Assembly: GCA_951812665.1 (NCBI GenBank)
Contig: CATOST010000026.1
Location: 127,501 to 191,500, forward strand
Reading direction: 5' to 3'
From: an uncultured Acidobacteriota bacterium
GTDB taxonomy: Bacteria; Acidobacteriota; UBA6911; RPQK01; JAJDTT01
Length of the DNA stretch: 64,000 nt
This document shows, one piece after another, positions 46,401-53,080 of this stretch. The notes under the pieces are model-generated. The model did not search any database. It was not told the DNA's origin and worked only from the letters and a program-made list of their open reading frames with translations. The position numbers were made by a program, and so were the translations under genes. Within the stretch, counting starts at the first letter, position 1. Each line of letters starts with the position of its first letter.

Positions 46401-47417
46401 AACACTGAACCTCCTGACCCTGAGAAGCGGTTCAGAGTTGCGCTTGTCAGGGCCCTATCCAAAGCGTTCTCCGTACGTCGACCTTTCGAAGTATTCGAGT
46501 TGTTCCTGCAGGATGTTCTTGAGGCTGCGAGTCCAAGGCGTGTGCTGCTCATGCTGGATGAGTTCGACAAGCTACAGGAGGGGATCGACACCGGCATCAC
46601 CAGCCCCCAGGTCCCAGAGAACATTCGTTACCTGCTCCACACGTATCCTGGCATGTCTGCCGTGCTCTCCGGCACCCGCCGCCTGAAGCGACTCCGGGAG
46701 GAATATTGGTCCGCGCTTTTCGGTTTCGGTCACCGAATCCCGGTAAGTGAGCTTCCGGAGAAGGATGCCCGCCTCCTCGTGACCCGGCCGATAGAGGGAC
46801 GCCTCTCGTACGTCCCTGAGGCGAGGGATCGTGTGGTCGAACTCTGTTCCCGACAGCCTTTCCTCATCCAATCCCTGTGTAATCGGATCTTCGAGCGCGC
46901 CGCCCGTTTGGAAAAGCGATCGGTGACGGTAGGCGATGTAGGCACCGCCGCTGAAGTAATGGTCGAGGACAACGAACACTTCCGCACGTTGTGGGGTTAT
47001 GCCGCAAGTGAGCGCAAGCGGTTCATTCTGGCGCTATGTCAGCACCTTGAGCGTGATCCGGATCCCGTCACACTGAGCTTGTTGGAAGCGAAGCTTGAAG
47101 AGTTCAGTATCGTCCTGCCGCGAAGCGATCGGTTGGGAGAGGATCTGGAGTTCCTCTGCGAGCTGGAACTCCTCCGACATCAAGGCACAACGCGCGGCTC
47201 GGCGTACGCGATCGCGATTCCATTGATGGCCAAGTGGATCCGACGCAACATCGACTTCGAGGACCAGCGACAACGGGCGGTCCGGGAGAGCGAAGCACTG
47301 GATGATGGCTCCGGTTACGGTTATGGGAGCGGTGGCGGTCGCGGGCTATCTGACGGGAGTGGCTATGGCGCGGGACATGGGTACGCGTCCGCGACGCCGG
47401 CGGAGGATGAGCGATGA
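43401..47417 (+). CDS. Fusion of HsdM-like methylase, S-like recognition domain and AAA/STAND-like ATPase
   Basis: 1,338 residues in one frame. Residues about 10-110 resemble the HsdM N-terminal domain (compare EEEAVAAFEGYDYRP... with the adjacent hsdM). The SAM motif is YDPCFGSGGLLAA (about 191-203). The catalytic NPPY is replaced by VSPWG (282-286). Residues about 467-640 look like one S-subunit recognition domain (PLRRVAKVFSGLRYRRKA, LRAGDLLVTSSGAIGRLSIV, PVLVPEMPIQQHVVRQVF). A helical and beta-rich linker follows. The ATPase has Walker A GNRRTGKT (932-939) and Walker B LLMLDEFDKL (Asp1053, Glu1054), then helical domains as in STAND or Orc/Cdc6-like proteins. Residues 1301-1338 are a Gly/Ser/Tyr-rich tail. 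It starts 31 bp after hsdS and overlaps the next gene by 4 bp. Its role is not known; sensing or licensing of restriction is inferred. Confidence 0.85.
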   Translation: MRENDLMPDAPKLWNRLGETRDLETTDRPFESVVAPLAALLLLRWAEHVDAEEEAVAAFEGYDYRPSLPRHHRWTAWSELRGTKLIDFFQTELPTALQAAPNGTLGQSLQRLIPVAENVVQASPKTVDTLVQWCQGLDLETPTGRQAAGDVLATIVEWATGTATKMRGDFTTPRPVVELMVDLVDPSPGDRIYDPCFGSGGLLAAAAMKLREQALHMPPKVWTDIQQESLFGVEINPHAYCVGLARVVLSGIEQPGLELGDALERPLARDRSAEGFDCIVAVSPWGARVKRHVSAHFPVSAANLETLFLQHVMASLRQGGRAVIALPDGALFRTGADRKVRKALLSDYRVEGVISLPAGAFEPYTTIKTSLVVFRREKAKSDIRFLEIEEWPSAGSDDAFGLEKAIAAARGVAEEFRRGTPNGYLWESPIKTLEKRDWELVAKRTDEDALDRALAAVREADAKILQQPLRRVAKVFSGLRYRRKAVTPRGDDPSVVARLVSAADIHNEGLRSPSRFLTRNGNRQVSRERRLRAGDLLVTSSGAIGRLSIVSESVVAPGAVAASGLLVVRPAERMSPQFLKCLLASDVYQQWLRGHARGVTIQRLSVRMLRRLPVLVPEMPIQQHVVRQVFRGKRDPLATMMRILTETEDPIDAWLTESFELQELRRSRQATDPAELLEQIARSVRNLRNQVAHSRIRTMPRLARWLMDLAEIMETLQGLDHVPPGSGRMAILDSAKLRLNAIRSALSESSLPAIESARDVTRRISRLVRMELASILDDIRLEPNVEPDAVSAGTDNEIQVRLENRSPLALRNVEVSTSPDVGSARVWYLANEQEVSFSARVPARAMPGPFPFRLRWRADRLDGRPVSGEAPLAVDVRSTREAVRLAELGTSPYIVGSPIDQEAMFFGRQDIIDTIRRQLSASHRANVILLEGNRRTGKTSILKRLEAPGVLPGWVTVNCSFQGGEGHECRAGLPTNEVFRLMARDVFMAAHNAGLRVWFPNTEPPDPEKRFRVALVRALSKAFSVRRPFEVFELFLQDVLEAASPRRVLLMLDEFDKLQEGIDTGITSPQVPENIRYLLHTYPGMSAVLSGTRRLKRLREEYWSALFGFGHRIPVSELPEKDARLLVTRPIEGRLSYVPEARDRVVELCSRQPFLIQSLCNRIFERAARLEKRSVTVGDVGTAAEVMVEDNEHFRTLWGYAASERKRFILALCQHLERDPDPVTLSLLEAKLEEFSIVLPRSDRLGEDLEFLCELELLRHQGTTRGSAYAIAIPLMAKWIRRNIDFEDQRQRAVRESEALDDGSGYGYGSGGGRGLSDGSGYGAGHGYASATPAEDER

Positions 47418-48988
47418 GTTCCAGTCCTTACCGAGTCCTCGGGGTGGGCGTTCCACCGATGCTCGGTCGTGAGCAACTCTTCGAGGACATTCTTCGGCAC
47501 TTGATCAAGGCAATGCCGGATCATATGTGCGTCGTGGGTCCTCCATTGTTTGGGAAGTCGGTTCTTCTGAAACACCTTGCTTCCCACTTCGAGTCTGGAC
47601 GCGATCATTACCTCACAGCGCTGTACTGGGACCTCCGGCATGGTACGCCCCAGACAGATGTCGAGTTTCGACGACGCTTTGCAGCACGAGTCAAGGAGGC
47701 GCTCAAACCGGTGCAGCCTGATCTTTCCGAAGACTTGGCGCTCGAAGAAGAGGAACTCGGCGAACTTCTTCGTCTCGTCTTGGAGGAACTGGAAAAAAAG
47801 GGGCTCCGCATCCTCGCCGTACTCGATGGGTTCGACCACGTTCTTGCCGGGAGCGGAATCACGGGGAACCTCTGGTCCGAAATGCGCGACCTTGGTCAGC
47901 GGGCGAGCCTTCGCTTGGTGACGGGAAGCCGAAGAAGGCTCCGCGAGCTCTGCAGGACCGAGGACTCTCGGACCTCGGATTTCTGGGAAATTTTCTACGA
48001 TACGCCGCTCACGGTCGGCTGCTTCCAACGCCATGACTGGAGCGGATTCCTCAGTCCTTTCAACTCAAGAAGGGTTCAACTTGACAGGTCTGCGCGCAAG
48101 GAGATTCGCAACTGGACCGGAGGCGTCCCGGTACTCTCGGCGGCGCTGGCCGATCGACTTTTTGCCGGAGCTCGCGAAGGGGTGACGCTCTCCAAGCTGG
48201 ACGTGGACAGGGCCGCGGGTGTGATCGTCGAAGAACGGCGGGAGCTACTGGCAGTTCTCTGGGAAAACTGCTCCATCGAACTTCAGGCCGATCTGGCTGC
48301 ACTCGCCGACCGCGACATGCCACTTTCCGAAGTACCAGATCAGCGGAGGCGGGATCTTGAACTGCGCGGGTTCGCCGATTCGTCCAGAATCAAACTCCGC
48401 TCATCGTGCCGGTTGATGGCCACATACGCGAGGCATCAAGCGAGTGACGTGGAGAACCTGCGCCGCCTGTTCGGCGATGCGGAGCGTTTCGAGGGCAACA
48501 TTCGAAGCTTGCTTGAACTCCGTCTTGCACAAGTCGGTGGGGTGGATCTGGAGCTTCGAGGATACGTCGAGCGGGCAATCCGAGACCTGCATCCCGATGC
48601 GTCCCACTCCGTAGTCTGGATGCGGAGCATCGCTGAACGAGCCTTGAATCTAATCTGGGTCGCCGAACTCCCGCTGGACAGATCCCTGCCGGGCGCGTGG
48701 AAGTTTCTTGGGGTGAGATACGACAGAGTCCCCCGGAGACGCGGACAGCAGTGCAACCTCCTGCGTCTCATCACTGGGACGGAGGAACACGCCCCAGTCT
48801 CCCAATTTGTAACAAAGCCAACGTACTTGCTCGTAGACCACCTCCAATCCGTTGGTGACTTCGGACAGCACAAGGAGGGCGACACCGTTTCGGTGCCAAT
48901 CGCAGCTGCGTTCTGTCTGACAGCAATCGGCCTCTGCGAAAATCTGTCCCGGGACTTGGCAACGCCGAAACGCGGCCGGAGCCCGTAA
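47414..48988 (+). CDS. STAND-like P-loop ATPase with helical C-terminal domain
   Basis: 524 residues, translationally coupled (ATGA overlap) to the fusion gene. Walker A is GPPLFGKS (42-49); Walker B is LAVLDGFDHVL (about 134-144); TGSRRRLREL is sensor-like. Residues about 210-370 are a winged-helix-like and helical region. The C-terminal part (about 395-515, WMRSIAERALNLIWVAEL... to SVPIAAAFCLTAIGLCENLSRDL) is all-helical and may be HEPN- or Swt1-like, but no clear RxxxxH nuclease motif is visible. It is the last gene of the hsd operon. A regulatory or effector partner of the fusion protein is inferred. Confidence 0.72.
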   Translation: MSSSPYRVLGVGVPPMLGREQLFEDILRHLIKAMPDHMCVVGPPLFGKSVLLKHLASHFESGRDHYLTALYWDLRHGTPQTDVEFRRRFAARVKEALKPVQPDLSEDLALEEEELGELLRLVLEELEKKGLRILAVLDGFDHVLAGSGITGNLWSEMRDLGQRASLRLVTGSRRRLRELCRTEDSRTSDFWEIFYDTPLTVGCFQRHDWSGFLSPFNSRRVQLDRSARKEIRNWTGGVPVLSAALADRLFAGAREGVTLSKLDVDRAAGVIVEERRELLAVLWENCSIELQADLAALADRDMPLSEVPDQRRRDLELRGFADSSRIKLRSSCRLMATYARHQASDVENLRRLFGDAERFEGNIRSLLELRLAQVGGVDLELRGYVERAIRDLHPDASHSVVWMRSIAERALNLIWVAELPLDRSLPGAWKFLGVRYDRVPRRRGQQCNLLRLITGTEEHAPVSQFVTKPTYLLVDHLQSVGDFGQHKEGDTVSVPIAAAFCLTAIGLCENLSRDLATPKRGRSP

Positions 48989-49612
48989 GGTGAGTAGCGG
49001 CACTATGCTTGCCCCGACCCATGTCAAATCGAGTCTCATACATCCTGGCACGTCCAACTATCGCCGATGGTCCGAACCGCCAAGCCGACTCTCGACTGTG
49101 CCGCGGGTTGGAGCAAGTTGACCCTTCGCTGCTTGGAGAGACTGTCCCGCACCGAAACACTTAGTCTGACTCGCAACGTGTCTCTCAGCCAAGCCTGTGC
49201 CAAGTCAAAGCTCCCATCCATCCACAGCCAATGTTCATCGTCACTCCGGGTCGCTTTTCCATTGACGTTTCCATGGAGATTCGGGCGAAGAAGGACTCAT
49301 GAGCGGCAAAGCGGGAAGCCGGGCCGTGCGCGATCGAGGAGCGCAGGGAAGGACGATTCGGAGTCCGTTTTTTACGGCGATCTCGGTATTGTGTGGGCGA
49401 GATTGCGGGGTCTCAACTTAGGACACGTCAATTGTGCTTGGTCGTACCCAAGTCAGGGAACGGATCACCCTGAGGAGACGCGGGGGAGGGCGCCCCTCTG
49501 AGAGAAGGAATGATCTACCCTGGGTCGGGATGTCCAGCGACCGAGAAGATCACCGGTGAGAGTTCTGTCGTGCCCGATGCTCTCGGTTCACGTTTGAACG
49601 GAAGTCAACACA
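48989..49612. other. 624-bp gap after the hsd operon
   Basis: No convincing gene. A + strand open frame at 49067-49501 has no recognisable domain, odd composition and no ribosome binding site. It includes the left copy of a 25-bp repeat (49249-49273). Confidence 0.5.
49249..49273 (+). repeat. 25-bp direct repeat, copy 1
   Basis: GGTCGCTTTTCC followed by ATTGACGTTTCCA; differs at one position from 51218-51242. The two copies bracket the two UDG-like genes. In one frame both encode the word FSIDVS, so they may be remnants of one lost coding sequence. Confidence 0.7.
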
Positions 49613-50260
49613 ATGAACGCTGAACTAAGGAGAATACTCGAACCCGCATATTATCCTTGTAAGGGGTTCAGCAGAGCGTGCAATGGGCTTGTCATGCCAT
49701 GGAATTCAGCAGCCGGACACGTGCCACGGGGTTTCTACGGAGCTCTTGGTGATTTGTCTGAAGTCCGCTTGGTGATGGTGTTGGCACAGCCGAATAACCC
49801 TGGAAGCGATGAGGATCACACCAGTGGAATTGACTCAGCGTTTGCGTATGCTGGCCAGCGATATCGGCACGGTGACGATCCAGGACACGCAAACACAAGG
49901 TCAATCATCCAGAAATGTTTTTGTGGATCGTGGCAGGAAGCAATGCGGAAGGTGTGGATTACCAACTCGGTCTTGTGTTCCGTCAAACCCCCGAGGGCAA
50001 AGGCTAAGAAGTGGACAAAGGTTGAGCAGTGCTGTGGTGAGTGGTATCTCTTGCGTCAACTGCTCCTCTTCCCCCATGCTGTCATAGCAGCAATGGGAAC
50101 CGAGGTGCACTCTCGCGTCAATCGACTCAAGAAGTATGTTCCGCACGCATCCAACATCGGAGAGTACGTTTCACCCTATTATCGTCCAGGCTGGAACTCT
50201 CCATTGGCCAAGGCTAGTTGGGACAAACTTGTGACTGAGGTTGCTAAGGTGTCCCCATGA
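49613..50260 (+). CDS. Uracil-DNA-glycosylase-fold protein
   Basis: 215 residues, no signal peptide. LVMVLAQPNNPG near residue 54 sits where UDG family motif A (GEAPG-like) would be, and VWITNSVLCSVKPP resembles the fold's ITNVVKCRPP strand; LLFPHAVIAAMGTEVHSRV fits the later helix. Family-specific catalytic residues are not clear, so enzymatic activity should not be assumed. It lies just after the hsd operon, with its own leader of about 620 bp, and may respond to modified or deaminated bases, or be a defence accessory protein. Base composition is lower in GC than its flanks. Confidence 0.6.
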   Translation: MNAELRRILEPAYYPCKGFSRACNGLVMPWNSAAGHVPRGFYGALGDLSEVRLVMVLAQPNNPGSDEDHTSGIDSAFAYAGQRYRHGDDPGHANTRSIIQKCFCGSWQEAMRKVWITNSVLCSVKPPRAKAKKWTKVEQCCGEWYLLRQLLLFPHAVIAAMGTEVHSRVNRLKKYVPHASNIGEYVSPYYRPGWNSPLAKASWDKLVTEVAKVSP

Positions 50261-50363
50261 GAGGGACATTCCCTCACCAGAATCTGGTATGACCGTCCCA
50301 CATCTCAGATTCCGTGACCATCCTGATTTCGTTGATTTGAGGTGATTCCGCCGTTTGGCGAAT

Positions 50364-50383
50364 TATATGGATGGCTACCCAAG
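50364..50383 (+). repeat. 20-bp inverted repeat, left arm
   Basis: TATATGGATGGCTACCCAAG; the exact complement occurs at 51149-51168. The arms enclose the single gene at 50414-51010. Confidence 0.85.
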
Positions 50384-50413
50384 CCCCCGCAACCCCGTGT
50401 TCGTCATTCTCGA

Positions 50414-51010
50414 CTACACGCGGGCACGGCGAAGTAGATCCTCGAAGATACACATGTTCTTGTCGTACCGCATGGGGCCCGACGGGTGCATGACTACGGC
50501 GGCATGGACAGTACGGCTAGCGCCGTAGGTGATGGTCGTCCACTGCGCATCCAGGGCGCACATTTGCCACGCTAGCCCATAGCCGAGCACCAGCATGGCA
50601 TCGGGATCTAGAACCGATAGAACGGTATCGAGCGGTTCTTGCGCGTCGCGCCATTGGTTGCCGGTAGGACGTGTGCGGGGGCAGTCGCCTACGAAGGTCT
50701 GGACGAAGTTGTAGAAGGCCACATCCTCCCATATGGCTTCGCGGTCCGGTTGGGTCAGCTCCCCCGAATCGCGGCGCAGCAGCTTGGATGTCTTCGTGAA
50801 GAAACCCATGTGCCGATGTTCGTTGCCGCGCAGTTCAGGCAACTCTTGACCCCAGCAACGGACGACGTCTTGAGTGGTGTTGTGGTGCTCTTCCCCGATG
50901 CCGTAGTGCGACTCGCCTAGAATCAGCAGACGAACGCCGCCGAATCGGTTGTCTCGACCGTAGCTTGCTCCCACCCACGGGTGGAACGTGACTCCTTGGT
51001 AATTGGGCAT
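50414..51010 (-). CDS. Uracil-DNA-glycosylase-like defence-island protein
   Basis: 198 residues from the ATG at 51010, which has GGAGG 11 nt upstream; an upstream GTG at 51022 has no room for such a site. Typical signatures: GGVRLLILGESHYGIGEEHHN (UDG motif-A-like), FYNFVQTFVGDCPRTRPTGNQW, LDPDAMLVLGYGLAWQM, VMHPSGPMRYD. Related proteins of unknown function are common in defence islands. It is on the opposite strand to the hsd operon and to the other UDG-like gene, and sits between 20-bp inverted repeats 785 bp apart. Confidence 0.65.
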   Translation of the reverse strand: MPNYQGVTFHPWVGASYGRDNRFGGVRLLILGESHYGIGEEHHNTTQDVVRCWGQELPELRGNEHRHMGFFTKTSKLLRRDSGELTQPDREAIWEDVAFYNFVQTFVGDCPRTRPTGNQWRDAQEPLDTVLSVLDPDAMLVLGYGLAWQMCALDAQWTTITYGASRTVHAAVVMHPSGPMRYDKNMCIFEDLLRRARV

Positions 51011-51148
51011 GGCCGACTTCACCTCCGACTGCCGATTGCGGTAAACCGCAGATTCTCAGCCTCTCTCCCGAGGCCTTTTCAACCCCTTCTCGAGCGGGAC
51101 CTCATCCCTGCACCTGAGTCCCACATGTGTCTGGACCCTGACACCAGA

Positions 51149-51168
51149 CTTGGGTAGCCATCCATATA
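51149..51168 (-). repeat. 20-bp inverted repeat, right arm
   Basis: CTTGGGTAGCCATCCATATA, the exact complement of 50364-50383. Confidence 0.85.
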
Positions 51169-51217
51169 GTTTCCTAATTTCTAACCCCAGGATGGCTCAC
51201 TCTTGTGTGATCCCGCC

Positions 51218-51242
51218 GGTCACTTTTCCATTGACGTTTCCA
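51218..51242 (+). repeat. 25-bp direct repeat, copy 2
   Basis: Matches 49249-49273 with one difference (A for G at the fifth base). A further 11-bp match, TTGTGTGGGCG, lies downstream of both copies (49389-49399 and 51309-51319), at different distances. Confidence 0.7.
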
Positions 51243-51430
51243 GCCAGGCGGATCTACGGCATTCCCGAGTTCCGATTCTACGCTATTGCGGATGGGATCA
51301 AACAATTGTTGTGTGGGCGTACGACGGGAAATTGGACCGCTTTCACCCGATCCTCGTCTGAACCTCCTTCCCCTGTTCGCCTGACCTTACGAAAAATGGG
51401 GGAAATCCTCGATAACGGCATGCCGGCAGT

Positions 51431-53080
51431 TCAGGGAAGTTTCGGTTCCGTCACTCGATTATAGGTGTCGAGCGTCCAATTTTTCAGAATTTGCGTTCTG
51501 CCGCTGGGCCAGCGAATCGTTACTTGTTCGACTTGGTGATTCCCCGTTCCGAACAACAGCCGGTGATCGTTGTGAGAGAGGTAGCTGGAGCCGCTCCGCA
51601 CGACGGCCACTTGCCGTAATCCCCCTGCGGAAACCGTCACGCGGGCGCCCACCGCGTCGCGGTTGGAGACCGATCCGGTCAACTTGAAGCCGATCCAGTG
51701 CCGCCTTCCGGTCTGGGTCCGGTTCCAGTACAGGCCGGCGGACGAATCCATGTGGTTGACGACGATGTCCGGTCTGCCGTCGTTGTTCAGGTCTCCCACC
51801 GCTGACCCGCGGGTGTTCTCCAGCTTGACCAGACCCGCCTGCCGGCCCACCTCGACCAGCCGCCGTCCCTCTTCGTTTCGGAAGAGAAGATCGCGCTGCC
51901 GGAGAGATGTCCCAATCTGGTGTTTGTCCACCTGGGGATAGACGTGCCCGTTGGCGATGAAGAGGTCGAGCCACCCGTCCAGGTCCGCATCGAAGAGGAA
52001 GGTCCCCCAGCCCAGGTATTGCCAGGTGGTCTCCCCCAGTCCCCACCGGTAACTGGAGTCCGTGAAGAAGGATCCCCGGTTCACGTACAGCGTGTTGTTG
52101 TCCTCCGAGAAGTTGGTCTGCACCAGATCGAGCCGTCCGTCGCGGTTCACGTCTCCCACTGCGATCCCCATGCCGTCCTGTTCGTTTCCGTTCTCGCCCA
52201 GCGCAACCCCGGACTCCATCGCCACCTCGACGAATCGGCTCTTCTCGTTCCGGAACAGGAAGTTGGGACAGGAGTCGTTGGCTACAAAAATGTCCTGATC
52301 GCCATCGTCGTCGTAGTCGAACCAGATGCAACCCAAGCCGTAGTAGGTGGAACCGGTCAAAATGCCGGCCTCCCGGCTCACGTCCCGGAACCGGCCGCCA
52401 CCCAGGTTCTTGTAGAGCGAATCTTCCGCTCCCGGCATGCCGCGGGGCCCGCATTGAACAGAGATCCCCCGGTAACTGCAAAACTTAGGTGTGGGAGGGG
52501 GAGGACGGCGCGGGTCGAACTCCACGTAACGGGCCACGTACAGGTCGAGCAAGCCGTCCGCGTCATAGTCGCCGAAAGCGGCGCCGGCGCCCCACCGCTT
52601 GTCGGCCAGACCCGACGAGGCCGTAATGTCGCTGAAGCTGCCGTCGCCGTTGTTTCGGAACAACGTGTTTCGATCGAACCCGGTGAGAAAGAGATCCTTG
52701 AAGCCGTCATTGTCCACATCGGCCGCCACCGCTCCCATGTCCCACGGGCCTCCCGAGACGCCGGCCTGGAGCGTGACGTCGAGGAATGTGCCGTCTCCCC
52801 GGTTCCGGTAGAGGGCGTTCCGGACGGTGCGTTTTGCTTTCAGAAACTTCTCGACGGTGTTCCCGTTGACCAGATAGATGTCCAGCCATCCGTCGTTGTC
52901 ATAGTCGAACAGGGCGACGCCGCCGCTGATCGACTCGATGATGAACGGTTTATCGGGCGAACCACTCACGAAATGGAATTCGATCCCCGCCTCCGCCGCG
53001 CCCTCTCTGAACTGAAGCGAGCCGGTTTGGCTCAAGGCCTGGACCACAGACAGCGACAGGAGGAGGACCGCCGTTCTCAT
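51431..53080 (-). CDS. CRTAC1-type FG-GAP/VCBS protein with ASPIC/UnbV domain
   Basis: Signal peptide (RTAVLLLSLSVVQALSQT). Several FG-GAP/VCBS blades with calcium-binding DxDxDG loops (LFDYDNDGWLDIYLVNG, AADVDNDGFKDLFLTGFD, FGDYDADGLLDLYVARYV, FDADLDGWLDLFIANGHVYP). The C-terminal ASPIC/UnbV domain has DAVGARVTVSAGGLRQV and VEQVTIRWPSGRTQIL. Extracellular; such proteins are common in Acidobacteriota, where they usually sit beside TPR proteins as here. The start overlaps the upstream TPR gene stop by 4 bp. Confidence 0.88.
   Translation of the reverse strand: MRTAVLLLSLSVVQALSQTGSLQFREGAAEAGIEFHFVSGSPDKPFIIESISGGVALFDYDNDGWLDIYLVNGNTVEKFLKAKRTVRNALYRNRGDGTFLDVTLQAGVSGGPWDMGAVAADVDNDGFKDLFLTGFDRNTLFRNNGDGSFSDITASSGLADKRWGAGAAFGDYDADGLLDLYVARYVEFDPRRPPPPTPKFCSYRGISVQCGPRGMPGAEDSLYKNLGGGRFRDVSREAGILTGSTYYGLGCIWFDYDDDGDQDIFVANDSCPNFLFRNEKSRFVEVAMESGVALGENGNEQDGMGIAVGDVNRDGRLDLVQTNFSEDNNTLYVNRGSFFTDSSYRWGLGETTWQYLGWGTFLFDADLDGWLDLFIANGHVYPQVDKHQIGTSLRQRDLLFRNEEGRRLVEVGRQAGLVKLENTRGSAVGDLNNDGRPDIVVNHMDSSAGLYWNRTQTGRRHWIGFKLTGSVSNRDAVGARVTVSAGGLRQVAVVRSGSSYLSHNDHRLLFGTGNHQVEQVTIRWPSGRTQILKNWTLDTYNRVTEPKLP

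Larger units (their letters stand above)
51011..51430. other. 420-bp gap between the UDG-like gene and the CRTAC1 gene
   Basis: It holds the right arm of the 20-bp inverted repeat and copy 2 of the 25-bp repeat. One short frame after the repeat reads HFSIDVSSQADLRHSRV and ends in PILV; it may be the remnant of a lost gene. No intact gene is supported. Confidence 0.5.

Noticed and set aside
49067-49501. 144-codon + strand frame after the hsd operon
   Set aside because: No ribosome binding site, no recognisable domain and low-information composition; left as non-coding with a repeat.
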